A stretch of 64,000 bases of DNA from the NCBI GenBank assembly GCA_025677825.1, contig JAIXMO010000029.1, positions 310,001 to 374,000 on the forward strand, given 5' to 3'. Both the position numbers and the translations under genes were made by a program. Positions 22,330 through 31,510 of this stretch are shown piece by piece. The notes below the pieces were generated by a model. The model was not told the origin of the DNA, ran no database searches, and saw only the letters and a list, made by a program, of their open reading frames with translations. This DNA comes from Helicostylum pulchrum (Eukaryota > Mucoromycota > Mucoromycetes > Mucorales > Mucoraceae). Every line of letters starts with the position of its first letter. Position 1 is the stretch's first letter.

Positions 22330-23060
22330 AAGATGTGTTCTCTTTTAAGACTAAGACAAATAACTTGAGCAACAAAGGCCCCATCAGCATCAATTTCTAC
22401 ACTCAAAGTATTTCTTTGAGTAGCAGCAGGAAGAATCACAATACGGAGTTCGTTCTGAATGCCGCGGATGTTTCGTTGAAATTTTGGTACAGAACGAAAC
22501 CACTCAATTACCTTTTTTTTTTATGTCGTTATCATCTAAAACAGAAGACCTTTTCGAATACTTGCCTTGAGCGCATTCGACAATTTTGCCGGATTCGATA
22601 TAACTCATTGCGTTTTCTCGAATCATTCTACTGCGGTGGGCGGTAAGCGTCCTTCAATTTCTTCAACTCGGATACCGTAGGTTCTTCTTTGGTTGTCGTA
22701 GTAGTTTCCATTGTAGTAGTTTCCACGCTGTTGAAATAGCTGGAAATCTTAGCACTTCCCTTGGTCATGTCTCGATTTTTTCGCTTCAACTTTCGTTGAT
22801 ATCTTGGAGTGTTATCCTTTTACGCAGAGTTAATTGATTGGACAGCTGTTTCTTCGATGATTTCAACAGGTTGAGCATCTTCTTCATTATCTGCAGCAAC
22901 GAACTCGAAAACAAGGTATCTGTCGCGTAAATTATTGAGACAGCTCTTTCTTTTTGTTAGATAATCTTTTGACTTTAAATTTTGTAAAATAAAGTCAATG
23001 AAAAAGACTTTTTTTTGAATGTTGAAAAAAATTGATCTATCGCATTTTATGACTGGCAAA
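22330..23060 (-). pseudogene. Decayed coding remnant, possibly transposase N-terminus
   Basis: Minus-strand protein-like tracts: an open 79-codon frame at 23059-22820; then PRYQRKLKRKNRDMTKGSAK and ISSYFNSVETTTMETTTTTK at about 22810-22680; GKYSKRSSVLDDNDIKKK at about 22570; and, after a frameshift in an A run, VIEWFRSVPKFQRNIRG and IVILPAATQRNTLSVEIDAD at 22515-22380. The G-K-x-S-K followed by DD-x-D-I and a WFR block resembles the helix-turn-helix to catalytic-domain linker of some fungal DDE transposases. That is only a suggestion. Stops and frame changes show it is not a working gene. Confidence 0.3.
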
Positions 23061-23159
23061 AAGGAGCTTAAATATTCAAACTTCGTCTCGAAGAAGTACT
23101 GGCGATATGAAAAAAAAACTGCAGTAGATAATTCTTTTAATAGTATTTTTTAAAGCAAT

Positions 23160-23600
23160 TACATCTGATTGTTATGTGGTACTTTAATAAATAGATCTGC
23201 TATTTTTCAACTATTGAAAAAGATGCACAGCATATTTTTTTTGTATAATAACTTGGGCGGGTTAAAGAACTATTTAGAGTGTTAATAGTCTATCATTGTT
23301 TATCCGTTATCCTCTTCGAAACGCGTGTTTTAAGTGAATGTTTAGGCATTACTTCATTGTTATAGTGATAGAAATAAGGTGTTTTCTTTGTGTAATTAAA
23401 CGTCAGGAAATGATCCTTTCGCCCAAGTTACTTAGTAAAAGTTAATCCTTATGATGTTGTCTTTAATATCAAATATTTAAAACTGCTTGTTGTTCTATAT
23501 CTTTTTTGATTATTCACTGTTCTATATAAGAGTGGATCTCGTCCAGTTTTCAACCGCCCTTAAATAGAGCCGCCAATTTATAATAATGTATCTTTATTGT
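23160..23600. repeat. Interspersed repeat R1 copy 2, with palindromic tail
   Basis: Same-strand match to 14140-14545, running through AAAACTGCTTGTTGTTC at 23479. It continues into a TATAAGAGTGGATCTCGTCC ... CGCCCTTAAATAGAGC tail (23529-23573), a diverged form of the inverted repeat at 30411-30450. In copy 1 the foldback element takes the place of this tail. Confidence 0.45.
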
Positions 23601-23902
23601 TAAAAAAAATATTATACTTATTATAGGAAGGTGGGCATTGTATTAAAATATGGCTTTGAAAATATACGAAAATATAGAAAGTGCTATAAAAACAGAACTC
23701 GTTTAATCAAGACTGAAATGTAGAACTAAAACTTTATTTAAATTATAGAAAACAACTGATTTTACGAGTTAGTTGGGTAATTTGGAAGTTAAAGTAAATT
23801 GAAGGAAGAGGGAAAATATATAGAATTGTGGATTTGGGGTTTATATGGGTTTTAGATGAGTTATGTGTTTTACAACTCAAGGCTTGAATTAGAATTTGGT
23901 CC

Positions 23903-24103
23903 CTAGTTGGCCCCCATGGCCCCCATGGCCCCTTTTGCGGCGTCACCGACGGGAAATGGACGTCCAGAAGAGCCAACAACTGGAAGTCCAGCAGCAATAT
24001 TACCAATAGCTAGAGCAGAGATTCCTCCGTCTAAAGGCTTTGCTGAGGAAAAAGTAACCATGATACTAGCGAGTGCTACCAAGAAAAGTGTAGAGGTATG
24101 CAT
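23903..24103 (-). CDS. Small secreted peptide B (66 residues)
   Basis: The same 24-residue N-terminus as peptide A (MHTSTLFLVALASIMVTFSS then AKPL) is followed by an unrelated mature peptide. That peptide is Gly/Ala-rich (GGISALAIGNIAAGLPVVG, then GRPFPVGDAAKGAMGAMGAN) and has no cysteine. The start was chosen as for peptide A, with which the upstream DNA is nearly identical. No family is recognised. Signal-peptide conservation with mature-part replacement is the point of interest. The secretory signal is clear, the function unknown. Confidence 0.55.
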   Translation of the reverse strand: MHTSTLFLVALASIMVTFSSAKPLDGGISALAIGNIAAGLPVVGSSGRPFPVGDAAKGAMGAMGAN

Positions 24104-24540
24104 TTTTTTGACAATAACTAAAATAAAACTAGAACTGAAAGAAAAAAGTTTTTGATTTTCAGAGTCTTTATAGACAATTTCTTTTAGCAAAAAAACGAAC
24201 AATATGTCAAACTATAATATATGTTAGTTTCTACGATTAGATGATAAATAGCAGTCCGTAACTAGTCTAGCATGGCGTAAAGTACTCCTGAATTTTTTGG
24301 TAAATAGATTTCTCGTATTGCCTTATATACTGCATACAATTAAGTATAATAACCAGCACCAATAAATTATCAACCTGTTTAAAAATGTGGCACAAGGTAG
24401 TACTGAACCTTACAAGTTTTTACAATATTTGAAAACAAACAAAATGCGTACGATGAATGCATGTAGCGCATTCTATATTCCGTCATTTTCCTTTCAAGGT
24501 TATTTAGGTTTAAGCCTAGTGGTTCTTTATTTGTAGACAA
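24104..24540 (-). promoter_or_regulatory. Duplicated promoter module of peptide B
   Basis: Nearly identical to 13507-13970, including the blocks GTTTTTGATTTTCAGAGTCT, GATAAATAGCAGTCCGTAAC and TGTGGCACAAGGTAGTACTG. It ends around CTTTCAAGGTTA (24494-24505). Confidence 0.5.
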
Positions 24541-24693
24541 AAATATTATAGTTTTGGTATTTGTAACTAGTAAAATGCTTCAACATAGAAACATAAAAAG
24601 TAATTCAAGAAGTGTAAGGTGTATCTCTGGTAGCTGTTTCAAGACTTTGGAATCAATTACAAGAGTACTTCCAATATTAGCAGTGCCAATTTA

Positions 24694-24895
24694 ATTACCA
24701 CCTCTACCGCCACCACCAGTATCAATAATACCTGCATTAGAAAAAGACATAACTTCGTTATTATGACCCGTGCCATTAAAAGAATAAGCCACGGCTTCTG
24801 CTGCTTCTTTTGCAGATCCAACTCTATTTTTGTTGCCACCATCATCCTCCATAATACCAGAGGAAGGACCAATTCCTATACCTAAAGCTGCAGCA
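24694..24895 (-). CDS. Gly/Ala-rich small exon, unassigned
   Basis: Starting just after a TTCTTAG acceptor-like motif (minus strand), the frame reads NAAALGIGIGPSSGIMEDDG, GNKNRVGSAKEAAEAVAYSF, NGTGHNNEVMSFSNAG and IIDTGGGGRGGN, then a stop. The codon pattern is clearly protein-like. Upstream, ANQRFWSGNSK in another frame may be the preceding exon. It lies between the peptide-B locus and repeat R2. I do not recognise it, and it may be the 3' exon of a decayed gene. Confidence 0.3.
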
Positions 24896-25019
24896 TTCTA
24901 AGAACGAATTATTTGGGCGTTATTCACTTTTAGAATTACCAGACCAAAATCTTTGATTAGCATCTTGGTTCTCGATATCTTGATGAATTTAGTGAAATTC
25001 TTTGTTGGCCCCGAAAATG

Positions 25020-25240
25020 AAAGTCGAAAAAAAACAAAAAAGCTCGTTTTTAATTTTCTTATCAGATATATTCCAAAAAATCTACTTTGTACTAAACAAC
25101 TTGGGCTCAAAACGCATTTTCTGTTTCTTAATAAATTAAAAACATTATTTATTATAATTGCAGTGATTTCTTGTGTGAGCGATTGTTATAAGTCCGGTAT
25201 CTCAGTGAACTTTTTTCTTTAGCAGTAGTTATCTTTCTTT
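25020..25240. repeat. Interspersed repeat R2, copy 2
   Basis: Same-strand match to 15205-15430 (AAAAAACAAAAAAGCTCG, GTGTGAGCGATTGTTATAAG, GGTATCTCAGTGAACTTTTT). It immediately precedes a decayed minus-strand gene. Confidence 0.45.
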
Positions 25241-25249
25241 TTTTTTTTC

Positions 25250-26300
25250 CCTCTGGGTATAGTACGGTAATACTGTCAATCTCCAGATTTCCAGGCGTTC
25301 TTCGAACGAGTCCGTTTACAATTTCCATAGTAAATTTAGCTTCGAGGATGGGTAAAAGTTTATAGGTAATATTGTCCCTCACTTCTAGCAAATACAATGA
25401 TTCCATTCTTGTATCATTGTAAAAGTGTGCGTATTTTTTAAAAAAATACCCTTTCCCGTGTGTAATTTTGGTTACCTGCCCAGCAGGAGCGCCATATGTC
25501 AATAAAGTTAGTTTTTTTTTCTACATGAACATTTAATAATATTAGCATTTGATGAGGCGAATAAACGTGAAATGTGTGTAGATATTTATTTAGCTACTTA
25601 CCGAAAATCAAAACAGCAGTGCTTCAATCACAAACTGATTCCGGTGAAGACTTGAGCATATCTTTCATAACTCGCATGATTTTGTTTGATAACTATTTAT
25701 TTAACTCAGTGTCATAATTTTGTAGCACAACAATAGGATATAACAATTTGGATTTTGCATCTTCAATACTATTCCACATGTGATCCTTTTTTCTTTTATC
25801 TTTGATATTATGTTTTTTATAATAGCGGGAATACGTATTGTATGCTGTTGTTGCTACTGCTGTTGCTGACTGCGCCATCGTTCAGTTCCTTGGGTTGGTC
25901 TTCAAAACCGTCCGCATTCAGATCAGCCATACTCTAATTGCTGTCTAAAAAAAACCAGAAGAGCTACCTTTCCCATGGTTGTTGTTTTTTTTCTTTCTGT
26001 TTTCTCCTGCGAGGAGTCTTTCTTTGAGTTTGGAAGTAGCCGAAGTCTCGCTGGATTTCTCTCAGCTAAAGTAAATGGAAAGAGAAAATGATTAGTAAAT
26101 AAAAGTAGTTAAAGTCAAGTATACTATTACCCTCTGCAATCAATCTTTGAGGAGTCGAAAGCAGTATCAACAAAGGACCGGACTCTTCGTGATTAATTAC
26201 CTTCTGATTGATTCGTCAATTTTAAGTAATTCTTTTGGAGAATTTTGAAATACTTCAGTACTGTTCACAAGAAGAGCATTCTAACGCGTCTTTTAATTAT
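25250..26300 (-). pseudogene. Decayed multi-exon gene of a dispersed family
   Basis: Minus-strand coding-like tracts run from right to left. KELLKIDESIR lies near 26200-26230. LREIQRDFGYFQTQRKTPRR, followed by a basic KQKEKKQQPWER tail, lies at about 26070-25970 after a TTTACTTTAG acceptor. Then come TTAYNTYSRYYKKHNIKDKR at 25878-25693 and MRVMKDMLKSSPESVCD, broken by TGA, at 25680-25630. After an intron-like gap, LLTYGAPAGQVTKITHGKGY and MESLYLLEVRDNITYKLLPI lie at 25510-25260. The tracts look like one gene with introns that has at least one nonsense change. No function is recognised. Confidence 0.35.
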
Positions 26301-27294
26301 TTTTTAAAATCGCTTGCATTTGAAAATTGATTTAAAAATTTAATAGAGTTGTCAACATACGTAAATGACTTTGCTTTAAACGTTATAATTTCAATTGGCA
26401 CATCATCAGTAAAGCATTTGCTCCAAGTTTTATCAGTTGTATCGATTATAAGAGAATGAACGGAACTAATACAAAGTTGTTAATAACCTTTCCTTGGAAA
26501 AAAATACTCGGTAATTACTGTTCATAACTACATGATAAAGCTAATTCTTCTATTTTCTTTTCCGGCTGATAGTTTCTACATGTTTTTCTTGAAAATATGC
26601 CTTTGATTATTTCTTTATCTTTAGGCAATACCAGATCTGTGATGCCCTAAAACTCTCTGAGTCGCCGCCAGCTATTTGTAAACTCTCGAAGTATATTTAC
26701 TTAGTCCTAAAAAATATCGGTGATTCTTTAAACGAAAGTTTAGTCTATCAAAAGAAAAACCTTCGTACACGTTCTATTTACGTGTTCAGAGAAAAGAATA
26801 ATATTACCCTAATGCAAAGATAACTGTACCCGTTTGTTGTGTACATAAGAAAACAAAAGCAATAAAGAAAAAGCAAAATTAACAAGGGAAAAAGGAAAAT
26901 AATGATAAAATAGTCAATTTATTCATGATAAGTAACGGGTTTATTTAGACTTTAGTAGGACGCATTATACTACTTTTTTATTTATATGAAGCTGCTTATT
27001 TTTTCCAGCTTACTGTTCATGTAGCCGTTTTTATGTGGTACGTCTCACTTCTGAGGGTGTAAAATATTCTTATCTGTTTTAAGGCATTCCGTGAAACAAC
27101 TAGCCTGATCCGTTTATTATGTTGCACGATATTTGTGCCATTTTTGATAAACTGCTGGTCGATGCTCGTTGATTATCAATGTAATAGCTAATTATAAATG
27201 GCATTTCTTTAATTGATACAAGTCAGAGAGAAGGGGAAATAACATACAGTAGCAAAATAAGTTATGAGCAAAAATAAAAAAAATAAAACCTAGC
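26301..27294. other. AT-rich stretch, no gene seen
   Basis: No protein-like frame or RNA gene was recognised on either strand. Confidence 0.4.
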
Positions 27295-27625
27295 CTAGAT
27301 GAGGTATGAAGGTTGAACGACGCTATTCTTAAAATGATCCAGCCAATTGTAATTTGGAAATCCGACATCAGCGATTTTGTCACTTGATTTTTTAAAATTA
27401 GATTCGGATCAACTATCAATAATGAGCCTACTTCCAAGTTCTTTTTTTAGAAGTCTGTATACAAGCACACCCGATACCAGAAGACAAAGATATAGCAGCA
27501 GTAAGAGTGCGGAAATTACAATGAGTAACAGAGAAAAGGCTATTTTCGTGTAGGGTTTAATCAGCCCCAACCTGATTGATCTATCTCTTATTCTCCTAAT
27601 GATAGTCAGGGCAATTAAATTTTAA
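27295..27625 (-). pseudogene. C-terminal part of a membrane protein with internal TGA
   Basis: The minus strand is open from about 27620 with TIIRRIRDRSIRLGLIKPYT, then a strong transmembrane segment (KIAFSLLLIVISALLLLLYL, CLLVSGVLVYRLLKKELGS). A TGA follows RLIIDS. The same frame then continues SESNFKKSSDKIADVGFPNY and NWLDHFKNSVVQPSYLI to a TAG at 27295-27297. Continuation beyond the TGA suggests a nonsense mutation. The 5' exons were not found. No family assigned. Confidence 0.35.
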
Positions 27626-27730
27626 TTACTAAAATAGGTTTTTTTTAGCTTTAAAATATAAATATGTGAGTGTATTTTTATATTTTTTCCCTTTTTCCTT
27701 TTTATATATTCATAAAAAAAATTTCCTCAA

Positions 27731-28755
27731 ATGAACAGATTAAGAAAAGCATTGTCAATGGATTATGACAATGCTAATAGTAAAGAAGTTGCCAAAAAGA
27801 GGTTTTCACTATTTAGTAACAAAAGCAAGAGTAACCTAGTAGTAGAGATACCAACCTGTGTAGAAGAATATGCCAGTCCTAGCGCACCTATTAATATCCA
27901 ACAACATTCTGACATGTATAATAGACCTCGTTCAGTCAATATAGATAATTCTTCTTCAAACGTTTCTTTTAATTCTTCAATTACTTCTAATTCAACACAC
28001 AATGTAAAAAGTATTCACTCAAATGATATATCATCACCAATACCAACCAGTAGATCAATCCATAAAGATCAATTTGATAATGAATCTCTGCTTCAATTGG
28101 GTATGAATTATCATGAAAAAGGTGAATTAGAAAAAGCTACTCATTATTGGAGATTATCTGCCGAAACTGGGTCTCCGTTAGGTTTATTCTTTTACGGTAT
28201 CGCATTAAGACATGGATGGGTTAGTACTCTTATTCACTTGTATTATTATATAGTTGTCTAATCCTTTTTGTTTTAAGGGTTGTAAAAAGAATTCAGTAAA
28301 AGCAGTAAGATATCTTCAAAGTGCGGCCGAATCAGCTGTTCATGAGTTACAAACTGGTATAGCTCAATCTGTATCAGTAGCAAAATCTGAATTAGTATTA
28401 GCTATTTATGAACTTGGTGTTTGTTTTCGGCATGGATGGGGCGTAAGTAAAAACAAAAAAAGTCTTTTATTATATATGTTAACCCCTCCTCTCTTATGTA
28501 AAGGTTCCTAAAAATCTTGAAACAGCCGCTTATTATTTCGAAGTAGCATCAAACTTGGGAGATCCAGATGCACAAAATGATTTAGGTTTTTGTTATGCTC
28601 ATGGGTTAGGTGTAAAAAAGGATTTATACTGCTCTGCAAAGTACTATAGATTAGCAGAGAAACAAGGTCAAGGTATGATTGGGAATTCTTGGATTTGGAA
28701 AGATAAATATAATCAAGTAGAGGAACCTGGCTGGAAAGGAAAACTAAAAAAATAA
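27731..28755 (+). CDS. Sel1-repeat protein (fungal Nif1/Dsf2-like)
   Basis: Three exons (27731-28219, 28278-28442, 28504-28755) encode 301 residues. Residues 1-115 are Ser/Asn-rich and disordered. From about residue 118 there are consecutive Sel1-like repeats: LLQLGMNYHEKGELEKATHY, FFYGIALRHGWGCKKNSVKA, YELGVCFRHGWGVPKNLETA, and QNDLGFCYAHGLGVKKDLYC. The protein ends with an SWIWKDKY segment typical of fungal homologues of Nif1 and Dsf2. Sel1-repeat proteins are helical scaffolds. S. pombe Nif1 is a regulator of the Nim1 mitotic kinase. The introns fall between repeats and all are phase 0. Repeat family confident, orthology tentative. Confidence 0.8.
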
Positions 28756-28850
28756 GCTGGCTTCTTTGTACTGTATTCATGCGAATTTCCTCCTCTTTTC
28801 TCTTATTATTTAAACCCAATTATTCTTTTTGTAATTATAATCACATTCTG

Positions 28851-28881
28851 TGTACTACTACTACTACTACTACTACTACTA
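28851..28881 (+). repeat. (CTA)n microsatellite
   Basis: About ten tandem ACT/CTA triplets lie in the 3' flank of the Sel1-repeat gene, outside the reading frame. Confidence 0.8.
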
Positions 28882-29683
28882 CCCATATATTAAAACCCGC
28901 TATATTTTTACTCTCTATCTCTAAAAAAAACGAAGCAAAAATAAGGGGTGAGAAAAAAAAAGAAGACTAGCGTATGGATCCCAAAGGCAACCTCATAGTC
29001 TACTACTGTATATATAAATTAATAAACTACATTTAAATAAATTAAAAAAGTCTTCTCGTTCTATAATAATATTATTTGGTGACACCTTGTGTTATTTCTT
29101 AAAAAAGAGTGTACATTCAATTCATTTGGCACAATAACAATATCTTAACCAGCACCACATAATCAACCCTTTACAATTATACCTCCTCTCTGTCATGCAT
29201 TAAACCATTATAATCGACTTATTATTACATAACTAAAATTGAAAAAAAAACATGCAATACTTGCATTCAAAGTTTCAAAACAAAATAGATTTGCAAACTA
29301 CATCATTTGAACTGGGAAAAAAAAGGCATGATTTTTTATATAGCAGGGTTTCAAAATAGAGACGAAAATGTACAGTGTCACTTATCATAGGATAGTATTG
29401 TCATTTGTGAATAATAATCAACAAGACCTTATTTAGCAATCGAGAGGGGAGGAACAAAAAGCATAAAAAAAAAGGTGACCTAAAAAGACGACCTAAAATT
29501 GGCCAATAGAAAAAAAGTGAACTAAAAAGGTTCATATTTTATTTCGTCCTCCATATTTCACCAAGCGTCATTGCCAGTTAATAAGATTACTTTTGTTTGA
29601 GATCAATCGGATAATGAAGACCGTAATAACAGGGGGGAAAATGGTATCTTTGGGGGATTGAAATCAATTCTAAAAATAGCCAA
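28882..29683. other. Intergenic, no gene seen
   Basis: AT-rich and purine-rich, without protein-like frames. Confidence 0.4.
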
Positions 29684-30030
29684 ACGATTGTAAAATAGCA
29701 GCTTCGACAGAATCGTTGGATGTCCTGATATAAGAATTTAACCAGATAGGTAGCCAGTTTTTCAAGCCTGTCAATTTCGTAGGGATCTCCTGTGTTCTAT
29801 CCACAAATAGTGCGTTAATAATAAGCAAAAGAACATAATTTACTTCTCAAGCAATATTTGATAAGCATTCATCCACCAGATTTATTTTTTCAGTAAAGCT
29901 TGATCTCCAATGTTACTGAATATTTTAGGCTCGGGATTTCTTCCATAATCAACATTATAGTGAGAGTATAAATCGAATAGGGATGGCATTGGTGTGGTTT
30001 GATGACAGGTCCAGAAGCTCGGAATAGATA
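29684..30030 (-). pseudogene. Two-exon gene fragment, unrecognised, with internal TAA
   Basis: On the minus strand one exon reads TIFILSIPSFWTCHQTTPMP, SLFDLYSHYNVDYGRNPEPK, IFSNIGDQALLKK, then TAA, and continues in frame IWWMNAYQILLEK (about 30030-29840). A GTAAAT donor and GGATAG acceptor join it in phase to TQEIPTKLTGLKNWLPIWLN, SYIRTSNDSVEAAILQSFGY (about 29815-29684). The intact splice phase and continued coding beyond the TAA argue for a recently killed gene or a fragment of a mobile element. Confidence 0.35.
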
Positions 30031-30329
30031 GTATGAAGATGGTGCGTCAAATTTGGTGTTCCCTCTTATTCTTCTTTTTGTTTGCTGCAGTCATGCGTTT
30101 ATTGGCAAGCATACATTCACGTAGACTACATTTAAGCACGGCGGGTTGTATCCGTTTGAGAAAACGGACCCTCTATTTTATCATGATTAATCATTCTTAC
30201 TTACGTGTTCTACGCTTGTTAAACTAATTTTAATATCACAAAGAAGAAGAAAAAAAAATGTTGTTACAACTTATTTAATCACACTTCGTAAGAATTTTCC
30301 AATTTCTTTTACGAAGGGAAATTCAAACT

Positions 30330-30510
30330 CATGTATTCGCGAGTGAGCGAGAGATCAATTTAAACTCATACTTTCCCTGCTGGGTTTTCGATATTTAGGG
30401 TGTGTTCGATTTTAAGGGTGAATTTCTTCCAGGTTTCGACCACCCTTAAATATAGCAGCCGCTGTAATACCATCAGGGTTGTGTTGGACTTACAGCTGTG
30501 ATAGGTATAC
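30330..30510. repeat. Third copy of the R2-tail repeat, with perfect inverted repeat
   Basis: TTTAAGGGTG at 30411-30420 and CACCCTTAAA at 30441-30450 form a perfect 10-bp inverted repeat around a 20-nt spacer. Flanks (GTGAGCGAGAGATC, TTTAAACTCA, TAGCAGCCGCTGTA, GTGTTGGA) resemble 15380-15610 and 23510-23575. Confidence 0.5.
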
Positions 30511-31420
30511 TTTTACCTCCGGTATGACTACAATTTTTTTAATTTTAACTTTTTTGAGATGATCTTTTCAACTGTCAACAAAAGTTTTTCTAAGTGCGCG
30601 CTTTTTTTTTATTCTTATCATGGTAAACGAAGCTATCTTTCAGCAAGTTTTTTTTTTCTAATATGAATAATCTTTTTTTTCCAACAACGAAAATTTGTTA
30701 ACATGTGCGACATGTATATCTTTGTATTACACACCTGGTCATTATTGTTACAAAAAAGGCAAGTCAGTTTTTTTTTTTTTCTTAAAATCTAAAATTCTAA
30801 AATATAAACTTACGTGTAAACGTCAACTAGTTTTTAGTACTAGGACTTACGATGCGTGTAAAAAAAAGTGACCCCCCTAATAGTTGTTTAAAGTTGATAT
30901 TAGCATAAATGTATTTTCCAGATAATATAGTTATATCAGATCATACAGATCAAACAACACCAGAAACAGTTTCAATAGATAAATTCCATCTGAGAGTGAT
31001 AAAAAAAAAATGTAAATGGTGGACTTTTTACAGAGCTTAAAGCTGCGTAAATTTATATTTAGATATCATACCTGTAACAATATAAATCATTCTTTGTAAC
31101 ATAAACCGTCTATTTGAATTAAGGGAACTTGCAGCATAACCAGACTACATTGTAAAATAGATGATAAAAAAAAATTAATCAAAAATACTATATAAATATC
31201 TATTTATCATTATTTTACCTTTAAATAATTGTAAACGACAATCTTAAAAACCTCTTTAAAAAACCTTTCGAGAGTAAAAAAAAATAACACATGAGGAAAA
31301 GGTAGCGGAAGAGCAGCATCAGCTTGAAATATAACCACACCAGTTGGCACCAAAAACCATAAAAATATTACTAGCACCACTCAAAGATCCAAGCAGAACA
31401 AATAATTCCAAACAGAGCAA
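30511..31420. other. Intergenic, T- and A-run-rich
   Basis: No gene recognised. The sequence is full of homopolymer runs on both strands. Confidence 0.4.
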
Positions 31421-31424
31421 ATAG

Positions 31425-31510
31425 TACAAAAAGAGCAAGAGTCCAAGCAGAGCAAAAGTCCAAGCAGAGCAAAAGTCCAAGAAGAGCAAAGAAAGTCCAA
31501 GCAGAGTACA
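31425..31510 (+). repeat. Minisatellite, 17-bp unit
   Basis: Tandem copies of a unit like AGAGCAAAAGTCCAAGC: GAGCAAGAGTCCAAGC, GAGCAAAAGTCCAAGC (twice), GAGCAAAGAAAGTCCAAG. More degenerate AGAGCAAATA units lie just upstream (31385-31425). It is not inside a recognisable gene. Confidence 0.7.

Noticed and set aside
27763..28002. Minus-strand Leu/Glu-rich ORF
   Set aside because: Shadow of the Ser/Asn-rich N-terminus of the Sel1-repeat gene.
31425..31510. CRISPR-like array
   Set aside because: Unit is 17 bp without unique spacers, in eukaryotic DNA; it is a minisatellite.
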